Positions 34,491-45,494 of a stretch of 64,000 nucleotides of DNA are shown one piece after another; the first letter of the stretch is position 1; every line of letters starts with the position of its first letter. The notes beneath the pieces were generated by a model that saw only the letters and a list, made by a program, of their open reading frames with translations, had not been told where the DNA came from and searched no databases. The stretch is taken from assembly GCF_000143535.2 (NCBI RefSeq), contig NC_037312.1, positions 3,162,001-3,226,000 of the forward strand, in the 5' to 3' direction. This DNA comes from Botrytis cinerea B05.10 (Eukaryota; Ascomycota; Leotiomycetes; Helotiales; Sclerotiniaceae). Made by a program: the position numbers and the translations under genes.

Positions 34491-36458
34491 ATGAGTTTTC
34501 TTTTTTTACCACTTGAAGTTCTACAGCATATCGCAGTTTGTGTTGAAACAGCGCATAGGCCTAGCCTTTACGCTTTTAGCTTGACGAGCAAGGCTTGCCA
34601 CAGAGCCGCAACTATTCTGGTCTTTCAGCAAATCATTATCACAGTCCACGATCGCAAAATACTGCGGTGCGATGTCGATAGACTTATTGAGTCTCTCTCT
34701 CGCACGGATTCCTTTCGTCATATCCAAAGCATCACTATCAAAGGAGCTCTAAGACCCAACGTTGAGAAGCAAGAAGGTTATGGTCCACAACCGCCTTATG
34801 TGGCTATCACTGGCCTTGACGAGGTATTGGTGAACGAGGAGCCTTACTCTTACCATGGCCTATATACGGTGTATGATGAGAGCGTCATTGAGAGGTCTTC
34901 AGAGGAGGATATGGCATGGGCTCCTGTTGTGAACTTGCTCCAAGCTAAAATTCACCTGAAAGACCTGGTTTATGACTGTCAGAGTCAATTTCCACCAAGT
35001 CTTCTCAGGGCACTTCATGAGCAGCATCCTCAATGCAGGCTTCATCACCTCACGTTTCGATTCCGGACATTATTGTGGGACGTCCCCTACTCTTACGAAA
35101 TGGAGCTTGCTACATCACCATCTCTCTATAGAGTGAAGCTTACTTGCGCTTTACGCGATACTGATAGAGATGATGATTTCAACTTAGAGGCTATGATGGA
35201 GCTTACTGCGGGGCTTGCTACTAATTTGAAGGAGGTCATTGTTTTGAATCTCCTTCCAGGACGCTCTTTAAAATCAGTTCGCCCCCGTGGGTCTTGGCAC
35301 GGTCTCCCAGGCTTTACTGGAGGGAAGTTAGGTTCCTTAAAATCACTGTCACTCAAAGGATATTCGCGTTTGAATTCCCCAATAATGCTACAGAATTGGG
35401 CGAGGTGTACAGACTTTGCTTGCCTGGAGCACCTTACCCTCGGAGGCTCCTACGACGCAAAACACTCTGGGCTCACTGGTGAGACAATGGAATGGGTTGC
35501 CCAGAACCATTTCTTTCCCAAAGTCAAAACACTCAGCGTTTACCTTAACCGCGATAGCAATGACCAAGAAAGACTGAACTACGGTGACTACGCAGTTTCC
35601 TTTTTCCAGGCTTTCGAATATCTTGAAGAACTATCCATCGAAGGGCCAATAGATTCAAAAATTCTGGACAATGTTCTCTTCCGTCATGGACAGACGCTTA
35701 AGAAACTAAGCTTGCATCCTTTTGAGGAAAGGTATGCAAACTCCAATGAAAGTGATATCCTGGATACACCCTTCGAGTTCACTAAGGATCATTTTTTGCA
35801 GATTGAAGTTCAGTGTCCGGTACTAGAAGAGCTCACAATTCCTGTCAAACGCAATGTGTCAAGTGTATCCGAGACTGAGATGTACAGATGTTTTGGAAGA
35901 ATGAAAAACTTACGATCTCTCTTTCTTATCTTGGATTGTTCGAATTGGCGGGTGACTCAAAACAGTACATACAATCTCAAATTTGATGAAGAGGATCAGA
36001 AGACTCTAATAGATAACGAATGTCCTTTTCTTACGAGGGGTGTAGTGAAGGAAACCTTTATTAATTGCGCAGTGGACGAGGCGTTAGCTCGCGCAATCTG
36101 GAAGATCATTAGCCAGAACAAGACTGGTAGACGGCTGGAGCGACTCAAATTGTGGCCTGAGGAAGGTAATGTATTCGGCATCTACGGTACGGGGCTACCA
36201 TTCACCTTTTCAGAAATGATTAAAAACATGACTCGATCATGGATATTTGAGCGCGATCCGCGAGAAGATGAAGAAGAGCTCTTCACTGTTAGAGAACTAA
36301 GGCAGCACAAAAGGAGGAACAGCGATGAACTGGCAGTTGGCTACTTGGCATGTATTCATGATCCAGAGATTTCGGAGATATTTCGTTCTATATGGCCCCC
36401 TAAAAAAGACGGCTATGATTGGCGAGATGATTGGTCGAGTTTTCCTCTCCAGGTATAG
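34491..36458 (+). CDS. F-box protein with LRR-like C-terminal region, isolated in the AT-rich block
   Basis: 655 residues, intronless. The ATG at 34491 starts MSFLFLPLEVLQHIAVCVE, an F-box (LPLEVLxHIAxx...PSLYAFSLTSKACHRAA, residues about 6-42), which would bind Skp1 in an SCF ubiquitin ligase. The rest (about 60-560) contains repeated L-x-x-L-x-L units (LGSLKSLSLKGYSRL, LEHLTLGGSYDA, LEELSIEGPI, LKKLSLHPF, LEELTIPV, LRSLFLILD), as in fungal F-box/LRR-like proteins; these would bind a substrate. The frame extends upstream only through non-ATG codons. There are no RIP stops: the gene is intact with normal composition while transposon DNA lies within 1 kb on both sides. The substrate is unknown. 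Confidence 0.82.
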   Translation: MSFLFLPLEVLQHIAVCVETAHRPSLYAFSLTSKACHRAATILVFQQIIITVHDRKILRCDVDRLIESLSRTDSFRHIQSITIKGALRPNVEKQEGYGPQPPYVAITGLDEVLVNEEPYSYHGLYTVYDESVIERSSEEDMAWAPVVNLLQAKIHLKDLVYDCQSQFPPSLLRALHEQHPQCRLHHLTFRFRTLLWDVPYSYEMELATSPSLYRVKLTCALRDTDRDDDFNLEAMMELTAGLATNLKEVIVLNLLPGRSLKSVRPRGSWHGLPGFTGGKLGSLKSLSLKGYSRLNSPIMLQNWARCTDFACLEHLTLGGSYDAKHSGLTGETMEWVAQNHFFPKVKTLSVYLNRDSNDQERLNYGDYAVSFFQAFEYLEELSIEGPIDSKILDNVLFRHGQTLKKLSLHPFEERYANSNESDILDTPFEFTKDHFLQIEVQCPVLEELTIPVKRNVSSVSETEMYRCFGRMKNLRSLFLILDCSNWRVTQNSTYNLKFDEEDQKTLIDNECPFLTRGVVKETFINCAVDEALARAIWKIISQNKTGRRLERLKLWPEEGNVFGIYGTGLPFTFSEMIKNMTRSWIFERDPREDEEELFTVRELRQHKRRNSDELAVGYLACIHDPEISEIFRSIWPPKKDGYDWRDDWSSFPLQV

Positions 36459-36684
36459 GATTCTACAATTTAGAATTAGGTTAGAATCAGATTTCTTCTA
36501 CATTTTTTTTAAAAATCATAATCACACTGTGATTTCTTTCTTATTATGAAGAAACTAAAAACTAGCTCGAAAAATTACTTAATCTGATTGAGATTTGTTT
36601 ATTTTTATTAGATAGATGAAATAGCTCTAGGGAATTCTTCTGAAAAAGCGTTTGATATAATTTCAGTATGAAATTCCATAATAG

Positions 36685-36890
36685 TGTTACAGGAGCTGCC
36701 TTTAGAATCATGTGGAAGTGTTTAGAAATCTCTCGAAATGATTTAGACTAGATTTCAAATAGGAATTCAATAAAATTATAATTAATTGCAATTCTCATAA
36801 TTATAATATAAAATTAATAATTATTTTAAATACAAAACTCTATATTATAATAAAACTCATTTTTTATATAAACCTTTATTTTTTATTATT
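36685..36890 (+). mobile_element. Truncated copy of LTR-X
   Basis: The sequence from TGTTACAGGAGCTGCC aligns with the start of the solo LTR at 43026, including CTCTCGA near +50 and AAATAGGAATTCAATAA near +80, and fades at about 36890. It keeps the CAG and GTG bases that are RIP-converted in the other copy. The surrounding 36459-37266 is otherwise AT-rich sequence without a gene. Confidence 0.65.
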
Positions 36891-37268
36891 TTATCGATTC
36901 TATTTATTAGAAGTAATGAGAGTAAGAAAATCCTATTAATTTTACAATTTTTATAATATTGTTTTTATAAATCATAATATCAAAAACTTATATTTATTTT
37001 ATAATTTATATTGTAATATAGATGTCGTTATAATAATATCTCCTTCTTAAATTAACATTTATTTCAAATATTTATATAGCAAGTTTCCTTATTTGATTAT
37101 TTCTTTTATAATATTTGTAATATTTATTATTTGTATTTTCAAATTTATTATTAATCATTCAAATATTTACTTTCGTTTTAAAAAAAAGATATTATTATAT
37201 CTTATAAACATAATTAATATTTAAAAAAAAAAACTCAAATATCAAATTCATTTAAATATTATACATTA

Positions 37269-39536
37269 ACGTAGTTTATTAGTGCGTACATTATATCAAT
37301 ACGTACACTACTTTTACTTCAATTTATACTTTTAACTTCATATTATTAATAACAATTGAATTAATTAATTAAAATTATTTAGAATCTAATAATCTAAAAT
37401 CTATTATGTTATTTTAATAAATTCTTATATTGTAATCTATCTTTTTATATTTATTATAATTTTAAATAAAAAATACTTCCCTATTAAATTTACTTTCTTT
37501 TTGATACTTATTGTATTGAATTTAAATATTAATCTTTTATTAAAATAATATATTAAGAATTTACTATTTGGTAAACACTCCTTCTTAATATAATTAGGTT
37601 TTTTTTTATATATTGATATTTATTTGATATCTTATTTATTATTTAAAATATATAAATCTTTATATTTAAAAATATATTTTTATAAATTGATTATTTTATA
37701 TTTTTAATTAGAATTAATATAATTTCAAATATAGATATAAATGAATTTGATTGATAATAAGTTATTTAAGATTTAATTAATATTGATTAAAAAAGAGTTT
37801 TAAATGAATTATAAGGAGTTTGAGAGATTCATTAATTTAAATTGAAAGAGGGGGGGATAAATGTATGAATTCGAATATTTAATTTTGAAAACATAGTTTT
37901 AGAATTAAATTGAATTAAATCTGTTTTTTGATTTTATATTTTAAAAAGTAATTGATTTTTTATATATAATTTTAAAAGTAATGAAGAATTTAATTTTCGA
38001 AATATGATTAATATATACTTTAATAAATCTATCAATTTGATTATCATATAAATGTTTTAGATTATTAAAATAGTTAATATTAAATAATTGAATTAAATGA
38101 TTTGAATATAATAGTAAATATAAATATATAACGTAGTTTATCAGTGCGTGCATTATATTAGTGCGTACACCACTTCAGAATTATACTAAAATCAGGGTTT
38201 TTTAATATTTGTATTTTAATAATTAATCATTATTTTTTGAAAAGACGAAGATATTTGATAAAAATTATAATTCAAATATTCAAAAATATAATTTTTATAT
38301 AAATATTTTCATTATATTTTAAAAAAGATTGAGATTGTTACGATTTTCGTTACAATAAAACTTTTTCTAATATAACTATTATATTGAATCAAATTTTTAA
38401 TAATTGATTAGAAATTTTTATTGTTTATATAAATAACTATGAAGTTTTTTAAAAAAATCAAATTATATTAATAAATAAAGAAAGTGCACGATTACGTATA
38501 AACGAATTGTATATGTAAAATGAATAATGTACGTACTAATATAATATACGCATTAATAAACTACATTAATATTATTCTTTTTACAATATATTTGAAAAAC
38601 TATTGATTTGTAACTTTCATATTTATTTAATATTAATATTAATATTTAATATTTGCTTTTTTTTCAATTTTTAATATATTTATCAAAATGTTTTAATTAT
38701 TCTAAATCTATTTTATTATTTGTCTATCTATTAAATATAGATTTAATAATTCAATTTGTGAAAAGATTGATTTCGATATATTAATTGAAAAAATGAATCT
38801 ATTTTTGAATTATTAGAAATAAAAAAACAGTTTTATTCTTTCCATTTCCATATATTATCATTATAATCCATTTTTGATTACTTAATTATACTGATTTACT
38901 TTTGCTATATTTCTCAATATTAATAATAATTATTATTGAATATATACTTTCTATTATAAAACTTATTTCATTGAAATTATAGAAATCTTTATTCAAAATA
39001 TTGTATTTCATTTATATATTTGCAATTAATCGAAATCACTTGTCATAGAATTTAGAATCCTTACAAAAAATTCTTTGAAAGTTATAAATACAATTAAAAT
39101 GTATTTTTAAATCTTTATATTGTTTTATAAATCAATACATTTAAAACTTTTCAATAGCTTTTTCTCTTTTCGATTCAAAAATATAATTTATTATATCTTC
39201 TATCTTTTTAAATTTAAAAAGAAAATCTTTTAAATCTATATCAAAAATATATAAAATAATTATTTGCTTTTCTATTTTAATGAATCTCAAATTCTATAAT
39301 CGAAATTCAATCGTGGAAGTTATTCTATTCATTTTTCAAATAAATATCATATATATAATATTATATAGCTTAGCAATCTTCCAAATCGAAAGCTTTAATA
39401 ACTAAAAGTATTTTTCCTTCTTTATTATTCAATTATATAATAAATGGTTAATAAATCGCATATTGAGATTGAAGAGTGTAAATTGAGGTAAAAGTGGTGC
39501 ACGCACTGATATGATGCACGCACTGATAAACTATGT
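37269..39536. mobile_element. RIP-degraded Fot1/pogo-type transposon D (about 1.83 kb without its nested MITE)
   Basis: Left end ACGTAGTTTATTAGTGCGTA; right end, reverse-complemented, ACATAGTTTATCAGTGCGTG; TA at 37267-37268 and 39537-39538. The interior is collinear with element B, and the minus strand retains part of the same transposase frame (NHLIQLFNINYFNNLK, about 38110-38060). It is split at 38131-38566 by MITE copy 4. Not coding-competent. Confidence 0.8.
38131..38566. mobile_element. Non-autonomous Fot1/pogo-type MITE, copy 4 (436 bp), nested in element D
   Basis: Ends ACGTAGTTTATCAGTGCGTG and, reverse-complemented, ATGTAGTTTATTAATGCGTA; TA at 38129-38130 and 38567-38568. It lies in the opposite orientation to copies 1-3: the GTGCACGATTACGTATAAACG block is near its right end. 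Removing it restores AAATATATAATATTATTCTT, as found uninterrupted at about 31671-31690 in element A. Confidence 0.85.
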
Positions 39537-39538
39537 TA

Positions 39539-42500
39539 TAATAAATATATAAGAATATAAATAATAGTTGTTATTATAAATACAATTATTCTATTAATAA
39601 TTAATCTTATATCAAATTTCAAAAAAATTCATTTTTATTATAAAAAGGAAAAAAACATAACTAAAATTCTTCAACTTCATCATCAACAACGAACTTTACA
39701 AAAAAAGATTGAAAAAAATATTTCAATATAATCTTTATATAATTAAAATCTTTAAAAAAATAGTAATTGAAAAATAGTAATTGAAAAATAGTAATTGAAA
39801 AATAGTAATTGAAAAATAGTAATTGAAAAATAGTAATTGAAAAATAGTAATTGAAAAATAAATATATTGAAAAAGAAAAAAAAGTAAATCCTTAATTCTT
39901 CCATTATTATCAATAATAACTCTTTCATTTTTGATTTTTCATTATCTCCATTATCTAATATTAAAATTAAAACTTTATTAACAAATATAAATACTTTAAA
40001 TAAAATATTTATAATTTCTCAAAACAATTTAAATCTTCCTTAAATTCTTATTTATTTTTCAAATATAAAAAATCTAATTATTTAATTGAATATTTAATTT
40101 TGCTTCTAATATATTTACAATCTAATATTATTTCAATATTATATATAATATTAAGATTAATTGATTCGATTCCTATAAATAATATATTTAACAATCCTAA
40201 TAATACTAATTCAAATAAAAATTTATAAAATACTAAATAAATATTCATTATATTTAATAATTTCAATCAATAATTAATTATTTCTATTGTCTTATCAATC
40301 TTAAATAATCCTAATTTTTTTATAATCAAGTTTATTATTTAATCTTTTGATTTCAATATTATATTATAATAAATAAACATTATCCCCCTTTTAAAATATA
40401 AATTCCATATCATATTTTACATTATAATAAATTATTATTTTAAATAATGAAAATCTTAAATTAAAAGCGAATTATTTTCATAAATCTTTTAATTGTTTGA
40501 TTTATATTATTACTAATTCAATATTAACTTTTTATAATATTAATATTTAATATACTTTAAAATTAAATCTAAAATTCATTTATGTTAATATTATCTTTAT
40601 AATTTCTATTTTCAATTTATTATACACAAATTATACTATAAATAATAATTCTTTCCAATTGTTTTATTAATAATTTATGTAATATTTAAAATATATTTTT
40701 ATTATCCAATTAATTTTTTCTATTTAATTATCTATTTATAAATAAAAATCTATTAATAACTTTCTTTGAACATTTATAAATATCAATAAAACAATCCAGA
40801 ATTTCAGGATAAAAAACTTATTTCTATTTAAAATTATCTTATTTAATATTTTATATATATTTATTATATTTCTAAAAAATACATATATTAATTATTTAAT
40901 ATCTTATATTTCCTTAAAAAATATTATATAAGCAGATTTCATTAATTTATTTATTAAATTAAATATTATATTATCTTCGATTTCTATAATAAAATCTTTT
41001 AAAAATAATAATTTAATTATAAAATCCTATATAATAAATTTCTATGATTTAAAAAATATATTTAAAATTTAAAATTAATTATATAAAATATATCATAACA
41101 ATTTGTTTTATATATAAATATTTCAATTTCCAATAAGTCCTTTAATTATTATTCTTATTTATAAAAAATAATTAATTTCCTATATTTTTATAGATATTCT
41201 TATAATTTCTTAATATTTATATATTAATAACCTATATTATTTTATTACAAATTCCTTAATCATTTGATTTAGAATATATACTTTTTTATAAAAATATATA
41301 ATTTTGTTTTCTATTATAAATTCTAATTTTATTATTTTATATATACATATAATTATAATATTTTTATTATAATATAATTATCTTTTAATAAATAAATAAT
41401 TATAACTTATAATATATTTTAAATTAATAATTCACTTTTTTTTTAAATATAATACATAGTTTATATAATTTATTTTTTTGATATTTTGATTTCCAATTAA
41501 AAGTTTTTGTTTTAATATTTTCTAATTCTTTAATATATAAAGTCTTAAAATTATAATTAATTATAATCTTTAATTATTTAATTTATTATTTAATTTATTA
41601 TTTATTCAATTACTTTGTTATAATAAAATAAATCAAATTCTTATAATCTATATATATTTATATTATATATTTCGATTTTCTCAAATAAATTAATTATTTT
41701 CTAAATATATTAATTATTATTAATAATTCTTTATTATATATTTTATAATTCAATTAAATTAATGATAGTTTTCAGAAATAAAATATAATTGATTATTATT
41801 TCTCATTTTAATTTAATTAATTTAAAATAATTTTTATAATAAAATTTAGAAGATTCTTTTTCATTATGATTTGTGTTTTAAAATTAAATATTAATAATAT
41901 TGATATCTTTATTATTATCTATTTAAATATATCAAATGATTCTTATATTTTGGTGGTTTATTTGAATTCTATTTGATCTTTTTTGATTAATATAATTTTG
42001 ATTAATATATTTTTAATTAATATAATCAAAAATATAATAATCCTTAAATAATTCTTAAAAATCTTTTATAGAAATTGAAAAATTCTAAAAATAATTATAT
42101 TTTTTTAATTACAATTAATTGGTTTTATTCAAATATTATTTTAGTGTTATTTTTATTTATTTTAAATTTTTAATTTAATATAATAAATTCTAAAAATTTT
42201 ATTTCTATAATATAGAATTTATTTTTGCTTAATTTATATAACAAATCAATTTTAAATAAATATTTGAGAATATTATTAATATTTCTAATATATTAAACTT
42301 TATTATTGAAATATATTAAAATATTATTTAAATAATATATATAATAAATATTCAAATATTGTAGTAGTATAATATTTATTAATCTTATAAATATTATTAA
42401 TATATTAATTAACTTGAATAATATAATTTAATATCTGTATAATCTATATTTAATTTTGAAAGCAATTTTCCATTTTTCATTTTTCATTATTTTAATTAAA

Positions 42501-43025
42501 TAATACCTCTTATGTACATACATTTTAATAAATATTATTATTTTATTTAATCGATTTTTTAATTCTATAATTAATAAAAATAGATATCAATTCTTTTTGA
42601 TATATATGTTAAACTTTTTATAATCTATAATTAGCCTATTAGATCTATTCTTCTTTAATATCTATATAATTGAACTCACTATTTGAAATATGAATTCCAT
42701 AATTTTTTTTTTGGTTAAATTATTATCAATGTATTCTTTAAGCATTTTCAATTTATTAATTAATATTAAATAAATTAGAATGTATATAGGTATTTTGTTT
42801 TCTTTTAATATTATTTTATAATCTTATAACTTATATTTAAATAAAACCTCATAAATCCTTAGTTTTTTGAAAATATATTTGTATTTTTTATACTATTCTA
42901 ATATTATAAACTTCTTTATTTTAATTACAATTTTATACTATATCATTGACTTTTATATTTATAAAGGAAATGTATTAGCCTTTACTTTTAATAAAGGATT
43001 TTAAACTAAGTATTCTATATTATCA
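39539..43025. other. Extremely AT-rich desert without recognisable genes
   Basis: About 3.5 kb of almost pure A/T. It contains one clear tandem array (39756-39853) and no open frame with recognisable similarity. It is most likely a retrotransposon body destroyed by RIP, but too few informative positions survive for me to name a family. Confidence 0.5.
39756..39853 (+). repeat. Tandem array, seven copies of a 14-bp unit
   Basis: The unit AAAAATAGTAATTG is repeated seven times head to tail without visible differences between units, followed by a partial eighth unit. The array lies in AT-rich repeat-derived DNA. Confidence 0.9.
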
Positions 43026-43643
43026 TATTATAGGAGCTGCCTCTAGGGTCATATGGAAATGTCTAGAGATCTCTCGAGATAGTTTAGATTAGACTTCAAA
43101 TAGGAATTCAATAAGATTATAACTGATTACAATTTTTATAACTATAATAATAAAACTAACAATTGTTATCTTAAATACAAAGCTTTACATTATAATGAAA
43201 TCTATTCCTTTATATAAATCTTTTTATTTCTAATCAAATATCGACTTCGATAATCGATCTAATCGAATATCAACTTCAACAATCGATTTCATCGAATATC
43301 GATTTCGATTTTCGATTTCGATTTTCGATGTATTACATAACCCTCGTTTCATAATTCCTATTATCTTAGCTTACTCTTTTATTCTAGGATTAATTCCTTA
43401 GGATATTATTAATCCTAATAAAGCTTTTCTTGCTTATTGTATTCTATTTTTTCTAAAACCTATTGTTCTAGAAACTATATCTTACAATTTAGAATATCCT
43501 ATGATTAATATTATATACATAATTGAGGCTTTCTCGAATACCTAATATCCCCTGGTATATTGCAACTGAATCATTGAGATCTATAATACTATTATAGCCT
43601 ATACATTAGTGATTCTACAGCCTGTTACTAATCCGTTATAACA
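43026..43643 (+). mobile_element. Solo LTR of family X (618 bp) with 5-bp target duplication
   Basis: Begins TATTATAGGAGCTGCC (TGTTACAGGAGC in the copy at 36685) and ends ATCCGTTATAACA, so intact versions start TG and end CA as LTRs do. The flanks TATCA (43021-43025) and TACCA (43644-43648) differ by one C/T, as expected for a target duplication hit by RIP. No second LTR or internal domain is adjacent. Around 43230-43330 it holds a run of degenerate ATCGATTTCGA/TATCGACTTCGA units. Confidence 0.75.
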
Positions 43644-43940
43644 TACCAATATTATTTATATTTAATTTTTTTAATACGTATTATATTTCATAAATATTTC
43701 TAATATATTCTTATAATTATTTTTGTATTAATCAAATATTACAATTCCTTATACTCAATTTATTTTCGAATTATATATTCTTAAAATGACTTATTATTAA
43801 TTTAATAATATAATATTAAATTATATAATTTTAAAATACTGAATTATAATTATTTATATTGATTATATCTTTTATAAAATATTATTATTAGATTTTATTA
43901 GGTTTTTGTTTCTTTTGAAATAAAATTTCTAAGTATTTTA

Positions 43941-44359
43941 TATTAGGAGTGATTCACTTTCCTATTGACTCATAAAAGCGTAGAGTATTCCAGATGCTTT
44001 TGAAATAGTGAATCTACTATATATACCCAATCAGGTGATCGCTTCCTGATATTTACCTTCGTTTTGTGTGGATTTATTTGATATGTACTAATCAGGAAGG
44101 AGCTAGCAATTCTATAAATATAGAATATTAGAAATACAATAGTTACAATTGAATTAATCATTGAGATTAAATTTAAAATACAATTATTCTTGTTCAAATT
44201 CAATAAATAAAAATTTCAAAATAAAGCACCCTTGTATCTGAAATACAATATCAAAAGTGATTCACTTTCCTATTGATCTATAAAAGCATAGAATATTTCA
44301 AATGCTTTTGAAATAGTGAATCTACTATATATACTCAATCAGGTGATCGGTCCCTGACA
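43941..44359 (-). mobile_element. Miniature LTR retrotransposon (TRIM-like), 419 bp with 111-bp LTRs
   Basis: Two directly repeated 111-bp segments (43941-44051 and 44249-44359) flank only 197 bp. Each corresponds to the reverse complement of the better-kept solo LTR at 45305-45415 (TGTCAGGGAGCGATC...GGATCACTCCTGACA). The outer flanks TTTTA (43936-43940) and TTCTA (44360-44364) form a 5-bp duplication with one C/T change. Read on the minus strand, a purine tract AAAACGAAGGTAAA directly precedes the downstream LTR, as a polypurine tract should. The internal part cannot encode gag or pol, so it would depend on another element's proteins. Confidence 0.78.
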
Positions 44360-45103
44360 TTCTATAACTTTTAATATAATAAAATTTCTTATACTCTTTA
44401 AATCAATTATAACAACCTATATTTTTTTATTTTTTTTATTTTTGTAATATATTTGTTTTATTCATTTTATATTATTTAATTATAATATAATTGACTTATT
44501 GTTATTATTTTAAATACTTTTATTAATAAATATTATTTATTATAGTTTTTCTTTTTTAAATAAACAATAATTGTTTTTGATTTAGTTTTATTATTAAATA
44601 GATCCTTTTATAAAGTATTTTAATAATTTCCTCGAATGATTTTCAATACTATACTTATAATTAATAATAATAATATAATTTGAATTTAAATATAATATTC
44701 TTTTTGATTTTTCTATATAAGAATTGAATTCAGTTCTTATTTTATTTAAATATATATTAATAAAAGATTTCTTATAACTCTTTTTTAATTAATTATTAAA
44801 AATATTTATTGTTAATTCTTTTTATAAAGAATATACTTATAATAATTCCGAATTATAAAATTCGATATTAATCGATAAGTCGAATTTTATAAGATTTATT
44901 TTTTTTAGTATTTATTATATTAAAATCCTTATTTATAATTCCTTTATCTATATTTTCAAATATTCAAATACAATAGTCCTATTAATCAATTTCTTGAATA
45001 ATTTATAACTTTTTTAATTATAAATTCTTATATATCTATAAAAGATTTTCAATTATTTCTCTTTTTTCAAATTCTTTTTTTTAAATATTACAGAAAAACT
45101 TAT

Positions 45104-45490
45104 TGTGAGAATGAAAACACGTGACTTTAGGGTCACGTGTTATCAACATTTAATATTTATAGTTTCACTTCTATAGATCTAAAAATATCATTGAATTTTC
45201 TATCTTCTAAAGTTGTTTCCTGAAGAATTGAATACCCAGCTCTTACCATCTCTCTTATCTCGCTATCACGATATAGTGATTTATCTTATTTTATTACATA
45301 TAGCTGTCAGGGAGCGATCACCTGATTGGGTATATATAGTAGATTCACTATTCCAGAAGCATCTGGAATACTCCACGCTTTTGTGGGTCAATGGGAAAGT
45401 GGATCACTCCTGACAATAGCCACTTACTCTATACTTAATATATACAAAAGCTTTTCTTATGTGTCCATTATCACCTTCTACTCTTTTACA
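45104..45490 (+). mobile_element. Solo LTR of family Y (271 bp) interrupted by a solo TRIM LTR
   Basis: Begins TGTGAGAATGAAAACACGTG and ends ACTCTTTTACA (TG...CA). It is flanked by TTAT on both sides (45100-45103, 45491-45494). Without the 111-bp insertion at 45305-45415 and its duplicated ATAGC it is 271 bp and matches the reverse complement of 47515-47784 (270 bp). Near its start is a strong palindrome, ACACGTGACTTTAGGGTCACGTGT, containing two CACGTG boxes, which could be a transcription-factor site of the element's promoter. Confidence 0.8.
45305..45415 (+). mobile_element. Solo LTR of the TRIM family Z (111 bp), perfect 5-bp target duplication
   Basis: TGTCAGGGAGCGATCACCTG at the left and GGATCACTCCTGACA at the right, flanked by identical ATAGC at 45300-45304 and 45416-45420. 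It sits inside the family-Y LTR. It retains C/G at positions that are T/A in the 43.9-44.4 kb copies, so it has suffered less RIP and is the best reference for this LTR in the window. Confidence 0.88.
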
Positions 45491-45494
45491 TTAT

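Noticed and set aside
39756..39853. CRISPR-like array
   Set aside because: Units are directly abutting 14-mers without spacers, in a eukaryotic nuclear genome.
43970..45413. Similar short peptides containing SPDWVYIVDSLFQKHLEYSTLL encoded at about 44.0 kb (-) and 45.3 kb (+)
   Set aside because: These are translations of the 111-bp TRIM LTR, not a conserved protein.
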